Positions 20,643 through 31,535 of a stretch of DNA of 64,000 bases are shown piece after piece. The notes beneath the pieces were generated by a model, which was not told where the DNA came from, made no database searches, and saw nothing but the letters and a program-made list of their open reading frames with translations. This DNA is from Gambelia wislizenii (lineage: Eukaryota; Chordata; Lepidosauria; Squamata; Crotaphytidae). How positions within the stretch are numbered: the stretch's first letter is position 1; every line of letters starts with the position of its first letter. The stretch covers positions 183,973,001-184,037,000 of the forward strand of contig JAUMIR010000001.1 of NCBI GenBank assembly GCA_030847615.1. Reading direction: 5' to 3'. Position numbers and translations under genes: made by a program.

Positions 20643-22025
20643 CTATGTTCTCAATATCATGGCCTCAGTGCTGGCAATCCCTGCTTGCTCAAGGACAGCA
20701 ACATTCGTCACATAGTCAGTCCAGTGTATATTTAGGATTGTGCGTATACAGTGCTGATGAAAGCATTCGAGGAGTCGTAAGTGGTGGCAATAGGTGACCC
20801 ATGTTTCAGATCCATAAAGGAGAATGGACAGTACAATGGCTCTATACACACTGATTTTTGTGCTTCGCCTCAGGTGTTTATTAGTCCAGACTCTTTTGTA
20901 AAGTCTTCCAAATGCGCTATATGCCTTTGCTAATCTGTGATCGATCTCTTTGTCAATCTTGGCATCTGAGGAGATGATGCTTCCCAGGTAGGTGAACTGC
21001 TGAATGTACTTAAGCACAGAGTTGCCGATGGCAATATGGGGATGATGGTGTTTGTCCTGTGGTGCAGGCTGGTAAAGAACTTCTGTTTTCTTCAGGTTGA
21101 CTTCCAGCCCAAACAGCTCTGCAGCTGTTGCGAAGCAGGATGTTAGGTGCTGCAGAGCTGCTTCTGTGTGAGCAACAAGGGCAGCATCATCAGCGAAGAG
21201 CAGCTCACGGACTAGATAGTTTAGAGTCTTGGTGCGAGCCCTCAGCCGGCTTAAGTTAAACAAGCTACCATCAGTACGGTAATGTATATAGATGTCGTCT
21301 TCTTCTTCAAGCTCTGTCGTAGCCCTTTGGAGCATCATGCTGAAGAAGATATTAAATAAAGTTGGAACAAGAACACAACCTTGCTTCACTCCATTAGTTA
21401 TTAGAAAGGGCTCTGAAAGAGCATCGCCATATCTGACTTGACCATGCTGGCCCTCGTGTAGCATGATAATAATTTTAAGGAATTTGGGGGGACATCCTAG
21501 TCTTTCCAGGATCTGCCACAGACCTTTTCTACTCACGGTGTCGAAGGCTTTGGTGAGGTTGACAAATGTTACATAGAGACCTTTGTTCTGCTCTCTACAT
21601 TTCTCTTGCAGTTGTCTAAGGGCAAATACCATATCTGTAGTACTCGTATTGGCTCTGAAGCCACATTGGCTTTCAGGAAGAAGTTCTTCTGCAATGGCAG
21701 GAACTAATCTGTTCAGGAGTATCCTTGCAAGGATTTTGCCAGCAATAGAGAGCAGTGTTATGCCTCGATAGTTTGAGCAATCAGATTTTGCTCCTTTTTT
21801 CTTGTACAGGGTGATGATGACTGCATCTCGGAGATCTGATGGCAGTTTCCCCTTTTTCCAGCAATTCACAAGGAGTTTGTGAAATTTATCATGGAGTACA
21901 TGACCTCCGTGTTTCCAAACTTCAGGTGGGATTCCATCAATCCCAGCTGCCTTGCCGTTTTTCATCTGCTGTATGGCCTTAAGGGTCTCTTCCAAAGTGG
22001 GAGCTATGTCCAATTCATTTTTCAC
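20643..22025 (-). pseudogene. Reverse transcriptase domain of the LINE
   Basis: A 460-codon open frame with reverse transcriptase blocks in order: YRGITLLSIAGKILARIL, SQCGFRANTSTTDMVF, the motif A region YVTFVNLTKAFDTV, motif B NGVKQGCVL, and motif C LLFADDAALV (about residue 270). The thumb region follows with TYLGSIISSDA and LLYGSETWV. In motif A the family normally has F-V-D with a catalytic aspartate; here it is asparagine, so the enzyme should be inactive even where the frame is open. The frame ends prematurely at 20643 by a frameshift; the missing C-terminus is better seen in the 55.8-kb copy. Confidence 0.85.
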
Positions 22026-22624
22026 CGGTTATTGTATCATATGTTGGATAGCTGAGCCTTGGACTACTCGATTGGCACTGAAGAGACTTTGAAAATGTTC
22101 AGCCCATCGATTCAGGATGGAGGCTTTATCAGTAATTCATGTTTGACCATCTGTACTGTATAAGGAGCTTTGGACCTGATAAGTAGGTCCAAACACTGCT
22201 GTAAGAGCTCCATAAAATCCTCTATGATCACCCAGATCTGCACAGCGTTGTGTCTTTTCTGCTATATTGATCCACCACTTGTTCTGCATGTCTCGGAGTT
22301 TTTGTTGAAGTTTACTACATGTGAGACAGAAAGCTGCTTTTCTTACATGGCAACTTGGCTGGGCAAGGTATGCCTGGTGAGCAGTTCTCTTCTTTGCCAA
22401 CAGCTCTTTGATCTCTTGGTTGTTTTCATCAAACCAGTCTTGATTTTTCTTGTGGGAGAACCCGAGGGATTATTCCGCAGACTGCAGGATACTGTTTTGG
22501 TTATGCTGCCAAAGCACTGTAGGAGAAGGATCTGTAGGATGGTCTTCAAGTTTTGTTTGCAGTTTTGCCTGGAATTTGTCTCTCATGGTAGCTTGTTGAA
22601 GATTGTTGACTTGGAGTCTCTTCT

Positions 22625-23392
22625 TTAAGATGCCACCCTCTTAGGTTTGAACTTAAGATGAAGGTTTAGTTTACATCTGACGAGGCGATGATCTGTCTGG
22701 CATTCTGCACTGGGCATCACTCGAGTATGATGGACATCGCGGATGTTTCTCTGACGGACTAGAACATAGTCAATGAGGTGCCAATGTTTGGATTGGGGAT
22801 GCATCCAGGTTGTCTTCAAGCTATCTTTCTGCTGAAAGATAGCGTTTGTAATAGTTAGCTGTTGTTCTGCACAGAACTCTAGCAGGAGGCATCCATTATC
22901 ATTGCAATTTCTAACACCATGCTTGCCTAAGACACCTTTCCAGGCTTCAGAGTTCTTTCCTACTCTGGCATTGAAGTCACCAAGGATAATAATTTTATCT
23001 TCTACAGGGACTTCTTGTATGAGGTGGCATAGGTCTGTGTAGAATTTGTCTTTCTCTACAGGGTCGGCTTGCATAGTTGGGGCATATATACTAAAGAGAA
23101 CAACATGTGGGAGGCGTAAGGAAATAATGCGATCAGAGTGCCCTGTTGGCAAGGTTTCAAGTTTGGAGGCAATGGAGTTTTTAATCATGAAGCCTACTCC
23201 TGAAAGATGTTTTTCAGTTTTGGGTTTGCCAGACCAGTAAAGTGTGCAGCTGGCGCCGTGTTCTTTAAGCCTGACTTCCTCATGGAGACGAATTTCACTA
23301 AGAGCAGCAATGTCAATATTAAGCTGTGATAGTTCATGGGCTATTAGAGCAGAATGACGCTCAGGCCGTCCACTATCTTCAGAGTCTCGCAT
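22625..23392 (-). pseudogene. Endonuclease domain of the LINE
   Basis: A 255-codon frame with hallmarks of the exonuclease-endonuclease-phosphatase fold used by LINEs to nick target DNA. Near residue 40 is ALSEIRLHE (catalytic Glu), then VVLFSIYAPT, IIILGDFNARVG (Asp/Asn pair) and near the end TDHRLVRCKL (catalytic Asp-His). These residues are retained. The frame opens at an internal ATG; upstream homologous sequence continues to about 23.45 kb. It is separated from the reverse transcriptase by broken linker frames. Confidence 0.85.
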
Positions 23393-23460
23393 GGTTCTGA
23401 TGTTCCAGCATGCAAGCGTCAGTTTATTTAGCAGTGGTCTGATTAAGTATAAGGGAGATT

Positions 23461-23880
23461 TCTACTGAAAACCAAAGTTCTTCATGAGTCACACTCCTGC
23501 TTGATAAGTCAGATATGATTTTGTGCTCGGTTTGCCCTTTTTGAGGGAACCCTGTATTTCACATTGATAACTGGCCTGTTTCAGGAGTAGCCGGTAGAAC
23601 CACAATCACAGGGCAGTGAATATGCTCTTGATGTTTACCACTCTTACTCCCACAGCTGCTCTGAACTGAATAAGAACCCCTGAAGTTGTAGGGTCCAACA
23701 CCAAGAAAGGTTCCATTCAATTCGGAGCAACTGCAGGAGGAGTGGTAGTAAAGTCAAGAGTGGTGGATCTACTCTCTGCCCTTGGCATGTTGGATAGAAA
23801 GTCCCTCCACTATTTTGACTTGATGGAGGAATTCTCATGTCAATGATGAAGAATACATCATTTAATACATGTCAATGACT
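23461..23880. other. Possible LINE 5' region or flank
   Basis: Unclassified DNA between the LINE endonuclease and the L2 copy. It may be the LINE 5' untranslated part; no second copy is in the window to test this. Confidence 0.3.
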
Positions 23881-24830
23881 GAATCCAGACAAGACGGAGG
23901 TGCTCACGGTAGCGGCCCCGAAACCAAGAATTGACTTGCAACCTCCAGTCCTGGATGGGGTCACACTCTCCTCCAGTGACTGTGTTCGCAGTCTGGGGGT
24001 GCTCCTTGACTCGTTGCTCCTGATGACAAATCAGGTAAATGCGACAGTCAGGAGCGCTTGTTATCAGCTTCGGCTGATACGCCAGCTGCGCCCTTTTCTG
24101 GAAGCAAGGGATCTTGAGACCGTTGTGCACGTGCTGGTAACCTCACGTCTTGATTTCTGTAATGCACTCTACATGGGGCTACCCTTGTGCTTGGTTCAGA
24201 AATTAGAGCTGGTACAAAATATGGCAGTCAGGCTTGTCTCTGGAACATCTAGGAGGGACCACATTACTCCGGTTTTGAGGTCCCTCCACTGGCTGCCTAT
24301 CAGCTTCTGGGCCCAGTACAAGGTGTTGGTTATCACCTTTGAAGCCCTAAATGGCTTGGGCCCAAGCTATCTCAGGGACCGCCTTCTCCCTTATAATCCT
24401 CCCCGCGCTTTCCTGTCCTCTGGGAGGAATTTGTTGCAGCCACAAAGATCTAGGCTGGCCACCACCTCTCAGAGGGCTTTCTCGGATGTCGCCCCCAAAT
24501 TGTGGAACGGCCTGCCGGATGAGATCCGCCTATTGACATCATTAGACAGCTTTAAAAAGGCTGTCAAGACGGATCTCTTCAGGCAGGCTTTTCCAGAATA
24601 GCTAATCCCGGCCTCAGGAACCCCCTTTGGAAGTTGATTCTGGAGCTCCTAACTGTTGCTGCTCGCTAGGAACGGTTTTTAATAACAATTGTATTATATG
24701 TTGATTTTAATTTGTATTGATTTAATAATGTTTTAAGGGGGGGAAGGGATTTTGAGTTGTTTTATATTATGTATTATTTTACTGTTGTAAGCCGCCCCGA
24801 TTGTTCACAGAGGGGCGGGATATAAATAAA

Positions 24831-24865
<35 letters not shown>

Positions 24866-24868
24866 TAT
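23881..24868 (+). mobile_element. L2 LINE 3' half with (ATT)n tail
   Basis: A 233-codon frame (23900-24601) encodes the C-terminal part of an L2-type reverse transcriptase: VRSLGVLLDSLL, VTSRLDFCNALYMGLP, the LVQNMAVRLVSGTSRRDHI block, LRSLHWLPI, ALNGLGPSYLRDRL and APKLWNGLPDEIR. The catalytic palm is missing by 5' truncation. A stop follows at 24602. The 3' untranslated region ends 'aagccgccccgattgttcac', 'gaggggcgggatataaataa', then an ATT microsatellite (24832-24868), the usual L2 tail. Confidence 0.9.
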
Positions 24869-25710
24869 TACATAAGGCTTGGTCAATTCTTTATGATGGC
24901 TGTATATTAGGACAGGTTGCAACTAATACTGATAATGTGAACGCATCCTAAGGCACAATGGGGACTTCCTTCTACATGTGTGTCCATCAAACATGCAATA
25001 TTTAAATCCATGAAGAAACCCACATGCTTCTTTTGGGATTACTTAGGCATTGTGGAGGACTATACTAAAGCCAATAACTGGAGTTCACAGCAAGTACCTG
25101 AAGCTCAGTTTTCAACTGTCCTGGCAACTGCATCTCAGGTTGTAAAACAGATGTCAGTCACTAAACAGGCCATTGAATCAACAGGCCATGTGAATGTCTT
25201 ATGTTACACAATATTCATGCAGGGCTCATTGTGCAATCCAATATTTATGACTTTTTGAGAACTCTTGTTAGTAATCTTGATCAGTGGACTCTGTTCCACA
25301 AAAGTGAATGTCATAATAAAATTAAGTCTTTAAGAGCCCACAAAACTCCTTGTTGTTTTTCATATTTTCTTTTGTATAGTATTTTATCAGTATCATTAGA
25401 CATATTGTTTTTGTCATCCTCCTCTACCTCCATGCCATTGCTGATGATGGCAAATGCATGTATGATATTTATGTGATTAGTACCTTTGGCAACATGATAA
25501 CAAAGGCTACAGCTGGTTTAATCGATAGGCTTAATTTGATTTAATTGATCATCTAAAAAATTTGTTGACTGTTTATCATGAACCATTTTTTTGAACACCG
25601 GGACTGTTTATTTTTGAAGATATTTTAAGTGTGCTGTATTATAGAGATAGCATGTTTATAAAAATGTATATTTATGATGAGATTTTTCTTCTACCCATGG
25701 GTTATAGTTT
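24869..25710. other. Stretch without recognised feature
   Basis: No classified repeat. Two overlapping plus-strand frames (24980-25258 and 25201-25476) have no recognisable domain; I treat them as chance frames. Confidence 0.4.
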
Positions 25711-25711
25711 T

Positions 25712-26480
25712 TCTTTCTTTTTTTAAAATAAAGTTTTATTGATTTAACAAAGAAAAAGTTATACAGTTGTTATTTTGTAATAGGAACAATACCAGGAGAA
25801 CTGGTGTCATAGATGGTAAAACAACTATACAAAACAAAATTAAAACATAACAAACACAGAGAGAAGGGGCATAGGATTCGTCAGGAAAGTGGTTCGTGGC
25901 ATAAAAAAGCTTGAAAGTAAGGACATCAGGGGGAGTCGGGGAGGACATCCTTCCACATCTTACCATGATATGGTGGAGGCGCTATTGCAAGATCTGTGTT
26001 AGAAAGATATGTGATTATCAGGAACCATTTTTCAATAAAGGATTCAGAATCAGCATGGACAGCCATGTGTCAGCTGATGTCCGAAAGCTTCTCCATAAAC
26101 CACACATCCCAAAATTTGTCCCACCAAGCAGTCACAGCTGGCATTTCATTTTTCCAATTTTTAGCAATAACAATCCAAGAGATAGCAAGCAGGAAAACAA
26201 TCTTTTTATGTTTAAGATTTCTATTAGACTTAGTAAAAAGTGACAGCAAGAGCAGCTCTGGAGAGGGGTCTATAGGTTGTACAGTGATGGTGCTAATAAT
26301 ATCTACAATTAAAGACCAAAACCTCTCAACGCTTGGCCACTCTAACCACATATGGGTGAAGGTGCCCAGAGCACAGCATCCCCTCCAGCAGGTAGAGGGG
26401 GTGGCTTTTGTCATCCGGGCAAGCTGGATTGGCGTGAGATGCCATTTATAAAGGAGTTTAAGCGATGTCTCCTTCAGAGA
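25712..26480 (-). mobile_element. L1 LINE 3' end
   Basis: The minus-strand frame 26070-26414 resembles the C-terminus of L1 ORF2p: a zinc-knuckle-like CWRGCCALGTFTHMWLEW, then VERFW, a hydrophobic IISTITVQPIDPSPELLLLS block and AISWIVIAKNWKN with a terminal W-rich part. The copy is 5' truncated. An A-rich tail (plus-strand T/A-rich 25712-25735) marks the 3' end. Confidence 0.75.
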
Positions 26481-26725
26481 TAGTTTTTCTTGATTGTGTT
26501 TATATATTTTTCAGGGTGTCAGAAAGGCTTCTGTATACATATTTATTAAAATAGATGTAAATTGTCCCTATCTGAATGCCAGAGTAGAGCATGGTGCCTA
26601 TCTTAGGTGGGCAATGATGGGGGGGGGTGTTGGAGGTTGCAATGAAGTTTTAGAAGACGTTGTTGTCTCCACAGCCTCTTCTGTAGCCACTAAACTAAGC
26701 GGATAGCCTAAGGTGGGGTGACAGA

Positions 26726-27339
26726 GGTCCCATCCAAATGGTGAAAATAATCCAAATGGAAATCGTATGGAAGGCAATCTGTCTAAATGGACATTTGCCT
26801 CCATGCATCTCATTCAGAAGGGGAGCAGTCAAATCCACCGTAAAACTTCAAAGGGAAGCCTTCTGAGCTTTTCTCTGAATTTTTAGAAAGCTCTGTAGGG
26901 CATATGAATGTGCGATCATTAAGACAGTGACATACGCATTGCTGCGACCAGGCAGGGTAAGCTGATTGGCTGGATGAGCATATGGGGCGGGGATTGCAAA
27001 CAGGGAAAGCACCTGCTGTCACCATGTGGGATTTTTGGCTAAGTGAGGGTCCGGTAAGTTGATAAAACAGCACTCTTTTATTCTTTCTGTTTCTTTTTTT
27101 GTTTTGTTTTTATAAGTATGAAGTATTGCATGTGCACACCATGATAAACTGTTTTTTTTTTTTTAATGGCAGCAGCAGATTTAAAAACACAAATAAGTCA
27201 CTCGCACCCACCATCTTGGCTAGGGGGCATGCAAAGTATTTGGGGGGGCTCTTTTGACCATTAAGACAAGTCGCAGCACTGTGAATGGCTGTTTCTTTGG
27301 AGGAAATGGTATTCCCCCCCCCCTTGTATAGACAGGACC
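26726..27339 (+). mobile_element. Harbinger-like MITE
   Basis: Ends ggtcccatccaaatggtgaa and the inverse of ggtcctgtctatacaaggg, flanked by the trinucleotide aga on both sides (26723-26725, 27340-27342). Shared body: 'catctcattcagaagg', 'taagctgattggctggatga', 'ccatgtgggatttttggcta', 'cacccaccatcttggc'. At 614 bp it is close to the full family length. Non-coding. Confidence 0.75.
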
Positions 27340-27342
27340 AGA

Positions 27343-28250
27343 CATTGTTCCACTGGCAGGATTGAAGCAAAATTCAGCTATCACTCTAGTTGAGTTCTAT
27401 AGGTGGAATGGAATAGGATTCTATGAATCTTTCAAATCAGGCAGCAAATTATTTGCTACCCCAGCCCCTAGTTCCCTATTTAGATGTGGTGCCTCATTGT
27501 GACTATTTAAAGCAAATGACAGGTCAACAAAAAGGGAACTGCTGTGAAGTTTCAAAATAAATGTATATGGATGTCACCCGACATCACCTCTGACTGATAA
27601 TCCACCATCTCAGAGTTATTACTGCATTCAAAATCCCTGGCAGTTCCAATGACTCTATCAAGTTTTCAAAGCATAATGTATTTTCCATATATCTTCCAAA
27701 AAGTATATTGATTTAAGGCCAAGGTGGAATAAAATTGAATTCTGAACTATGTTGCTATACATAAAATGTTATGGCTTTGAAACTGGCTATCTCACAGTTA
27801 CAAACTATTGTATTGCTACTGAAAGGGAATGCTTTTCTGTTAGAAGAGGAGACAACTTTTCTACCAAGCCCATTTATTCATTCTTCTAACCTTGAAAGGT
27901 CTTGAAAGAACAGCAATTTTAAAAAGTGACATCTGGACACTTTTACAATATATAAATATTGCTCCTGCAAACCTGCTTCAACTCACTGAATGACTCTGAT
28001 CATTGTATATATTTCCATTCTAACCTAAAGAACTCAAGATATTAAACAACTAGTCAATGCACCCACAAGGGACTTGAGTTTCTTATACAGCAGTCTCCCA
28101 GTGTTACATGAAAGGGCCAACCCTCATTAGGCAGAGTGAAGTAGCTATCTTAGGTGGCAGATTTGGGGTATCATGAAAATTGATTTGGGATATCATGAAA
28201 TTTGCTAGTTATTTACATTGGCCAAGGTTCTAAATCAGCTACTTACTTGA
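27343..28250. other. Stretch without recognised feature
   Basis: No gene, splice-framed exon or classified repeat is visible. Confidence 0.4.
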
Positions 28251-28253
28251 GTA

Positions 28254-28473
28254 CAGTCAGCTCTCCATATCCATGGATTCTTTATCCACAGATTCAATCA
28301 TCCATGGCTTGAAAGTATTCCTCAAAATAAATTCCAAGAAGCAAACTTTGCTGTTTGCTGTTTTATATAAGGGACACCATTTTACTATGTCATTGTATGT
28401 AATGGGACTTGAGATTTTGGTATCCACGGGGCGGTCTGGAACCAACCCCCAGCGGATACCAAGGGCCCACTTA
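28254..28473 (+). mobile_element. Tigger/pogo-like MITE, subfamily A
   Basis: Starts cagtcagctctccatatcc after TA. Its body has 'agcaaactttgctgtttgct' and 'gggacaccattttactatg' as in the other subfamily A copies. The right end is degenerate (gggcccactta). Confidence 0.8.
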
Positions 28474-28924
28474 CACATAAGTATACTTACCTACATTGTG
28501 TCTCCTGGACCGATACCCCCCACAATTGCAATCCCATTAGTAAGAGGAAAAAGTTGTAAACCATGATTGAGATACTTACATAAATTATTTCCTTGGATTA
28601 TTATTTATATTATATACTAGCAGCACACAGTGATGATTTTGTGACAATCAGAAGCAGGATCCCTCTCATAATTCCCACTCACACCAGAGATTGCTGGCAG
28701 GAGGGGTGGAAGAGTGCACCCCAATCAACAGGAGGACAGATCTCTGTCACTCACACTGGATGCTGCCCAGCAAGGCAGGATTTCTGGACTTTTAAAATCC
28801 CTACATATTTCCTGTTGCCACAATTGTGAATACAGTCGTCCCTTCACATTCGCGGGGGTTCCGTTCCGCGGACCCCCGCGAATGTGAAAAAACCGCGAAT
28901 AACGACACCCCTCCCCCCTCCCTC

Positions 28925-29620
28925 CCCAGGCCTTCGCGGGGCCTTCCTAGGCCCCGCGAAGGTCTCCCCGGCCCTCCCTCCCTCCCTCCCCAAGCCTTCG
29001 CGGGGCCTTGCTAGGCCCCGCGGAGGTCTCCAAGGCCCTCCCTCCCTCCCTCCCCAGGCCTTCGCGGGGCCTTCCGAGGCCCCGCAGAGGCCTCCCCGGC
29101 CCTCCCTCCCTCCCTCCCCAGGCCTTTGCGGGGCCTTGCTAGGCCCCGTGGAGGTCTCCCCGGCCCTTCCTCCCTCCCTCCCCAGGCCTTCGCGGGGCCT
29201 TCCTAGGCCCCGCGGAGGCCTCCCCGGCCCTCCCTAGGCCTTCGCGGGGCCTTCCTAGGCCCCGCGGAGGTCTCCAATGCCCTCCCTCCCTCCCTCCCCA
29301 GGCCTTCGCGGGGCCTTCCTAGGCCCCGCAGAGGCCTCCCCGGCCCTCCCTCCCTCCCTCCCCAGGCCTTTGCGGGGCCTTGCTAGGCCCCGTGGAGGTC
29401 TCCCCGGCCCTTCCTCCCTCCCTCCCCAGGCCTTCGCGGGGCCTTCCTAGGCCCCGCGGAGGCCTCCCCGGCCCTCCCTAGGCCTTCGCGGGGCCTTCCT
29501 AGGCCCCGCGGAGGTCTCCAATGCCCTCCCTCCCTCCCTCCCCAGGCCTTCGCGGGGCCTTCCTAGGCCCCGCGGAGGTCTCCCCGGCCCTTCCTCCCGC
29601 CCTCCCCAGGCCTTCGCGTC
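28925..29620. repeat. C-rich minisatellite with 244-bp higher-order repeat
   Basis: About ten units of 55-66 bp: 'ccctccctccctccctcccc', 'aggccttcgcggggccttcc', 'taggccccgcggaggtctcc'. The variant 'ccaatgccc' occurs at about 29275 and 29519, 244 bp apart, with the same order of unit variants between, so a block of four units was duplicated. Each unit carries gcggggcc...ggccccgc hairpin arms. The C-rich part is a G-quadruplex motif (four GGGA steps) on the minus strand. Confidence 0.9.
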
Positions 29621-29629
29621 TCCGGAGGC

Positions 29630-30375
29630 CCCAGGATCGCCTCCCCAGCCCTCCCCACCCCGTCCCCAGGCCTTTCTGGGGCCTCCGGAGATGCTCCGGA
29701 GGCCCCAGGATCGCCTCCCCAGCCCTCCCCACCCCGTCCCCAGGCCTTCCTGGGGCCTCCGGAGATGCTCCGGAGGCCCCAGGATCGCCTCCCCAGCCCT
29801 CCCCACCCCGTCCCCAGGCCTTCCTGGGGCCTCCGGAGCGTCTCCGGAGGCCCCAGGATCGCCTCCCCAGCCCTCCCCACCCCATCCCCAGGCCTTCCTG
29901 GGGCCTCCGGAGCGTCTCCGGAGGCCCCAGGATCGCCTCCCCAGCCCTCCCCACCCCGTCCCCAGGCCTTCCTGGGGCCTCCGGAGCGTCTCCGGAGGCC
30001 CCAGGATCGCCTCCCCAGCCCTCCCCACCCCGTCCCCAGGCCTTCCTGGGGCCTCCGGAGCGTCTCCGGAGGCCCCAGGATCGCCTCCCCAGCCCTCCCC
30101 ACCCCGTCCCCAGGCCTTCCTGGGGCCTCCGGAGCGTCTCCGGAGGCCCCAGGATCGCCTCCCCAGCCCTCCCCACCCCGTCCCCAGGCCTTTCTGGGGC
30201 CTCCGGAGATGCTCCGGAGGCCCCAGGATCGCCTCCCCAGCCCTCCCCACCCCGTCCCCAGGCCTTTCTGGGGCCTCCGGAGCGTCTCCGGAGGCCCCAG
30301 GATCGCCTCCCCAGCCCTCCCCACCCCGTCCCCAGGCCTTCCTGGGGCCTCCGGAGCGTCTCCGGGGGCCCCGTG
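29630..30375. repeat. 74-bp minisatellite, one perfect hairpin per unit
   Basis: The block aggatcgcct recurs at 29633, 29707, 29781, 29855, 29929, 30003, 30077, 30151, 30225 and 30299, an exact 74-bp period over ten units. Each full unit contains the perfect inverted repeat cctggggcctccggag / ctccggaggccccagg with a 3-nt loop that is either cgt or atg. A shortened, diverged unit closes the array. Because 74 is not a multiple of 3, the repeat passes through all frames, which explains long stop-free frames on both strands. Confidence 0.95.
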
Positions 30376-30630
30376 GACGCTTCCCTGGGCCTCCCCGCTC
30401 CCTCTATGTCTTTCACGGGGCCTCTGGAGGCCCCGTGTCGCGGTTTTCGGGGGGCCCGGGGGGGCCCTCCCAAAACCGCGAATAACCGAAACCGCGAATG
30501 TCAAGTTCGCGAATGTGGAGGGACAACTGTACATAGGAATTGTGTATACAAATCAGTTACAATGTGAAACTCTACTTTAACTGTGGGATCATGAATTCTA
30601 GCCATCATTATTTTATTCCTAAGGACAGAA

Positions 30631-30695
30631 ATGTGTGTGTGTGTATCATGTGCACACAGACATGTATATGTGTACACGGGTCTGAGGGTACACAG
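30631..30695. repeat. Short GT/AC-rich tract
   Basis: Imperfect tgtgtgtgtg and related acac/tgta steps. The block 'gggtctgagaagaaaaggaa' is repeated directly just downstream (about 30690-30740). Confidence 0.6.
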
Positions 30696-30888
30696 GGTCT
30701 GAGAAGAAAAGGAATAACAGGGTCTGAGAAGAAAAGGAAAATCCTGACAGTATATGCTGCTAGTATATAATGTAAGTAACAATACAAGAAAATTCATTTC
30801 TATAAATATTCTTGTTGGATTAGAAGTAGACTCCTGGGTTGGTAGCTGCTTTTCTGGGAAAGGTGAAGACTAGTTCAATTAAGATTCA

Positions 30889-31535
30889 GGGGTTACTTAA
30901 ATGGCAAAAATACTCCTAATAGAGTTTGAGAAGAATACAATTTGTCTAAATGCCATCCTGCATCAATCTGCCATATTCAGAAGGAGGAGCGCCAAATCCA
31001 CCAAAAACTCTGTGGGAAAAGCCTTTGTAGCTTTTCCCGTATTGTTTAGAAAGCTCTGTGGGGAATGTGCATTCCTGGTCATTGGGACAATTGATTCACA
31101 TTCATTCATATTCCCGATAAGAGCAGAAATGGAAAGCTGACTGGTTGGACATGCGCAGGGGATGGAGCTTGCTAACAAGGCAAATGCCTGGAACCACCAT
31201 GTTGGATTTTTACCTTAGAGATTTTTGCCTTAGTGTGTGCTGAGGTGATGAAACAGCCTTCCCTGCTATTTATTTAGGCAGAATATTGTACTTTTGTACC
31301 TTAGATATGCTTTTTTTAAAAATTACTGTTTGGTGGTGGCAACTGGTGAGAATAAAAACATGAGTAATTCACTCACACACCCATCTTGATTCGCAGGCAT
31401 GCCCATTGGAACAGCAAAAGCAGATAGCTTCGCATGCCTGTCATCTTGGCAAAAACCTGTTAAGACAAACTGAAGCTGCTTTGAATTGGTGTTAGTGTAC
31501 ATCAATCCACATTTTTCCCTCGAATAGACAAGCCC
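30889..31535 (+). mobile_element. Harbinger-like MITE
   Basis: Starts ggggttacttaaatggcaaa and ends with 'cgaatagacaagccc'. The flanking trinucleotides tca and tta differ at one base. Landmarks: 'catcaatctgccatattcag', 'gctgactggttggacatgcg', 'accaccatgttggattttta', 'aacttgcg'-like and 'cacccatcttgattcgcag'. It is the longest copy (647 bp) and close to the inverted copy at 36.9 kb. Confidence 0.75.

Larger units (their letters stand above)
20196..23460 (-). mobile_element. Near full-length non-LTR retrotransposon, inactivated
   Basis: Minus-strand LINE. It has an apurinic-type endonuclease (22625-23392), a linker, a reverse transcriptase (20643-22025), a C-terminal region with a zinc-finger-like CAFCN..C..H..C segment (20240-20640) and a 3' end in an AG-rich tail at 20196. 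The same 3' end occurs at 55.80 and 63.64 kb, fixing the boundary. The 5' boundary is uncertain (23.4-23.6 kb). Frameshifts and stops between 22.0 and 22.6 kb and near 20.64 kb break the coding sequence. Clade not firmly assigned; the layout resembles RTE-like elements. Confidence 0.85.
28833..30529. mobile_element. TIR-bounded minisatellite element, copy III
   Basis: A 1,697-bp unit. The left end is cagtcgtcccttcacattcg; the right end is the inverse 'gaatgtggagggacaactg'; TA lies on both sides. The left subterminal region forms a 17-bp perfect inverted repeat (ttcacattcgcgggggt and its complement, 12-nt spacer), followed by 'gtgaaaaaaccgcgaataac'. The right subterminal part repeats the accgcgaat motif three times. 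Between them are two different GC-rich arrays. It keeps a high CpG content, so it is either young or not heavily methylated in the germ line. Confidence 0.9.

Noticed and set aside
25911..26451. Plus-strand frames of 110-151 codons
   Set aside because: Antisense shadow of the L1 C-terminal frame on the minus strand.
29447..30580. Six overlapping open frames of 264-348 codons on both strands
   Set aside because: They are translations of the 74-bp and related GC-rich minisatellites in several frames. The unit is stop-free in all frames and the peptides are pure repeats.
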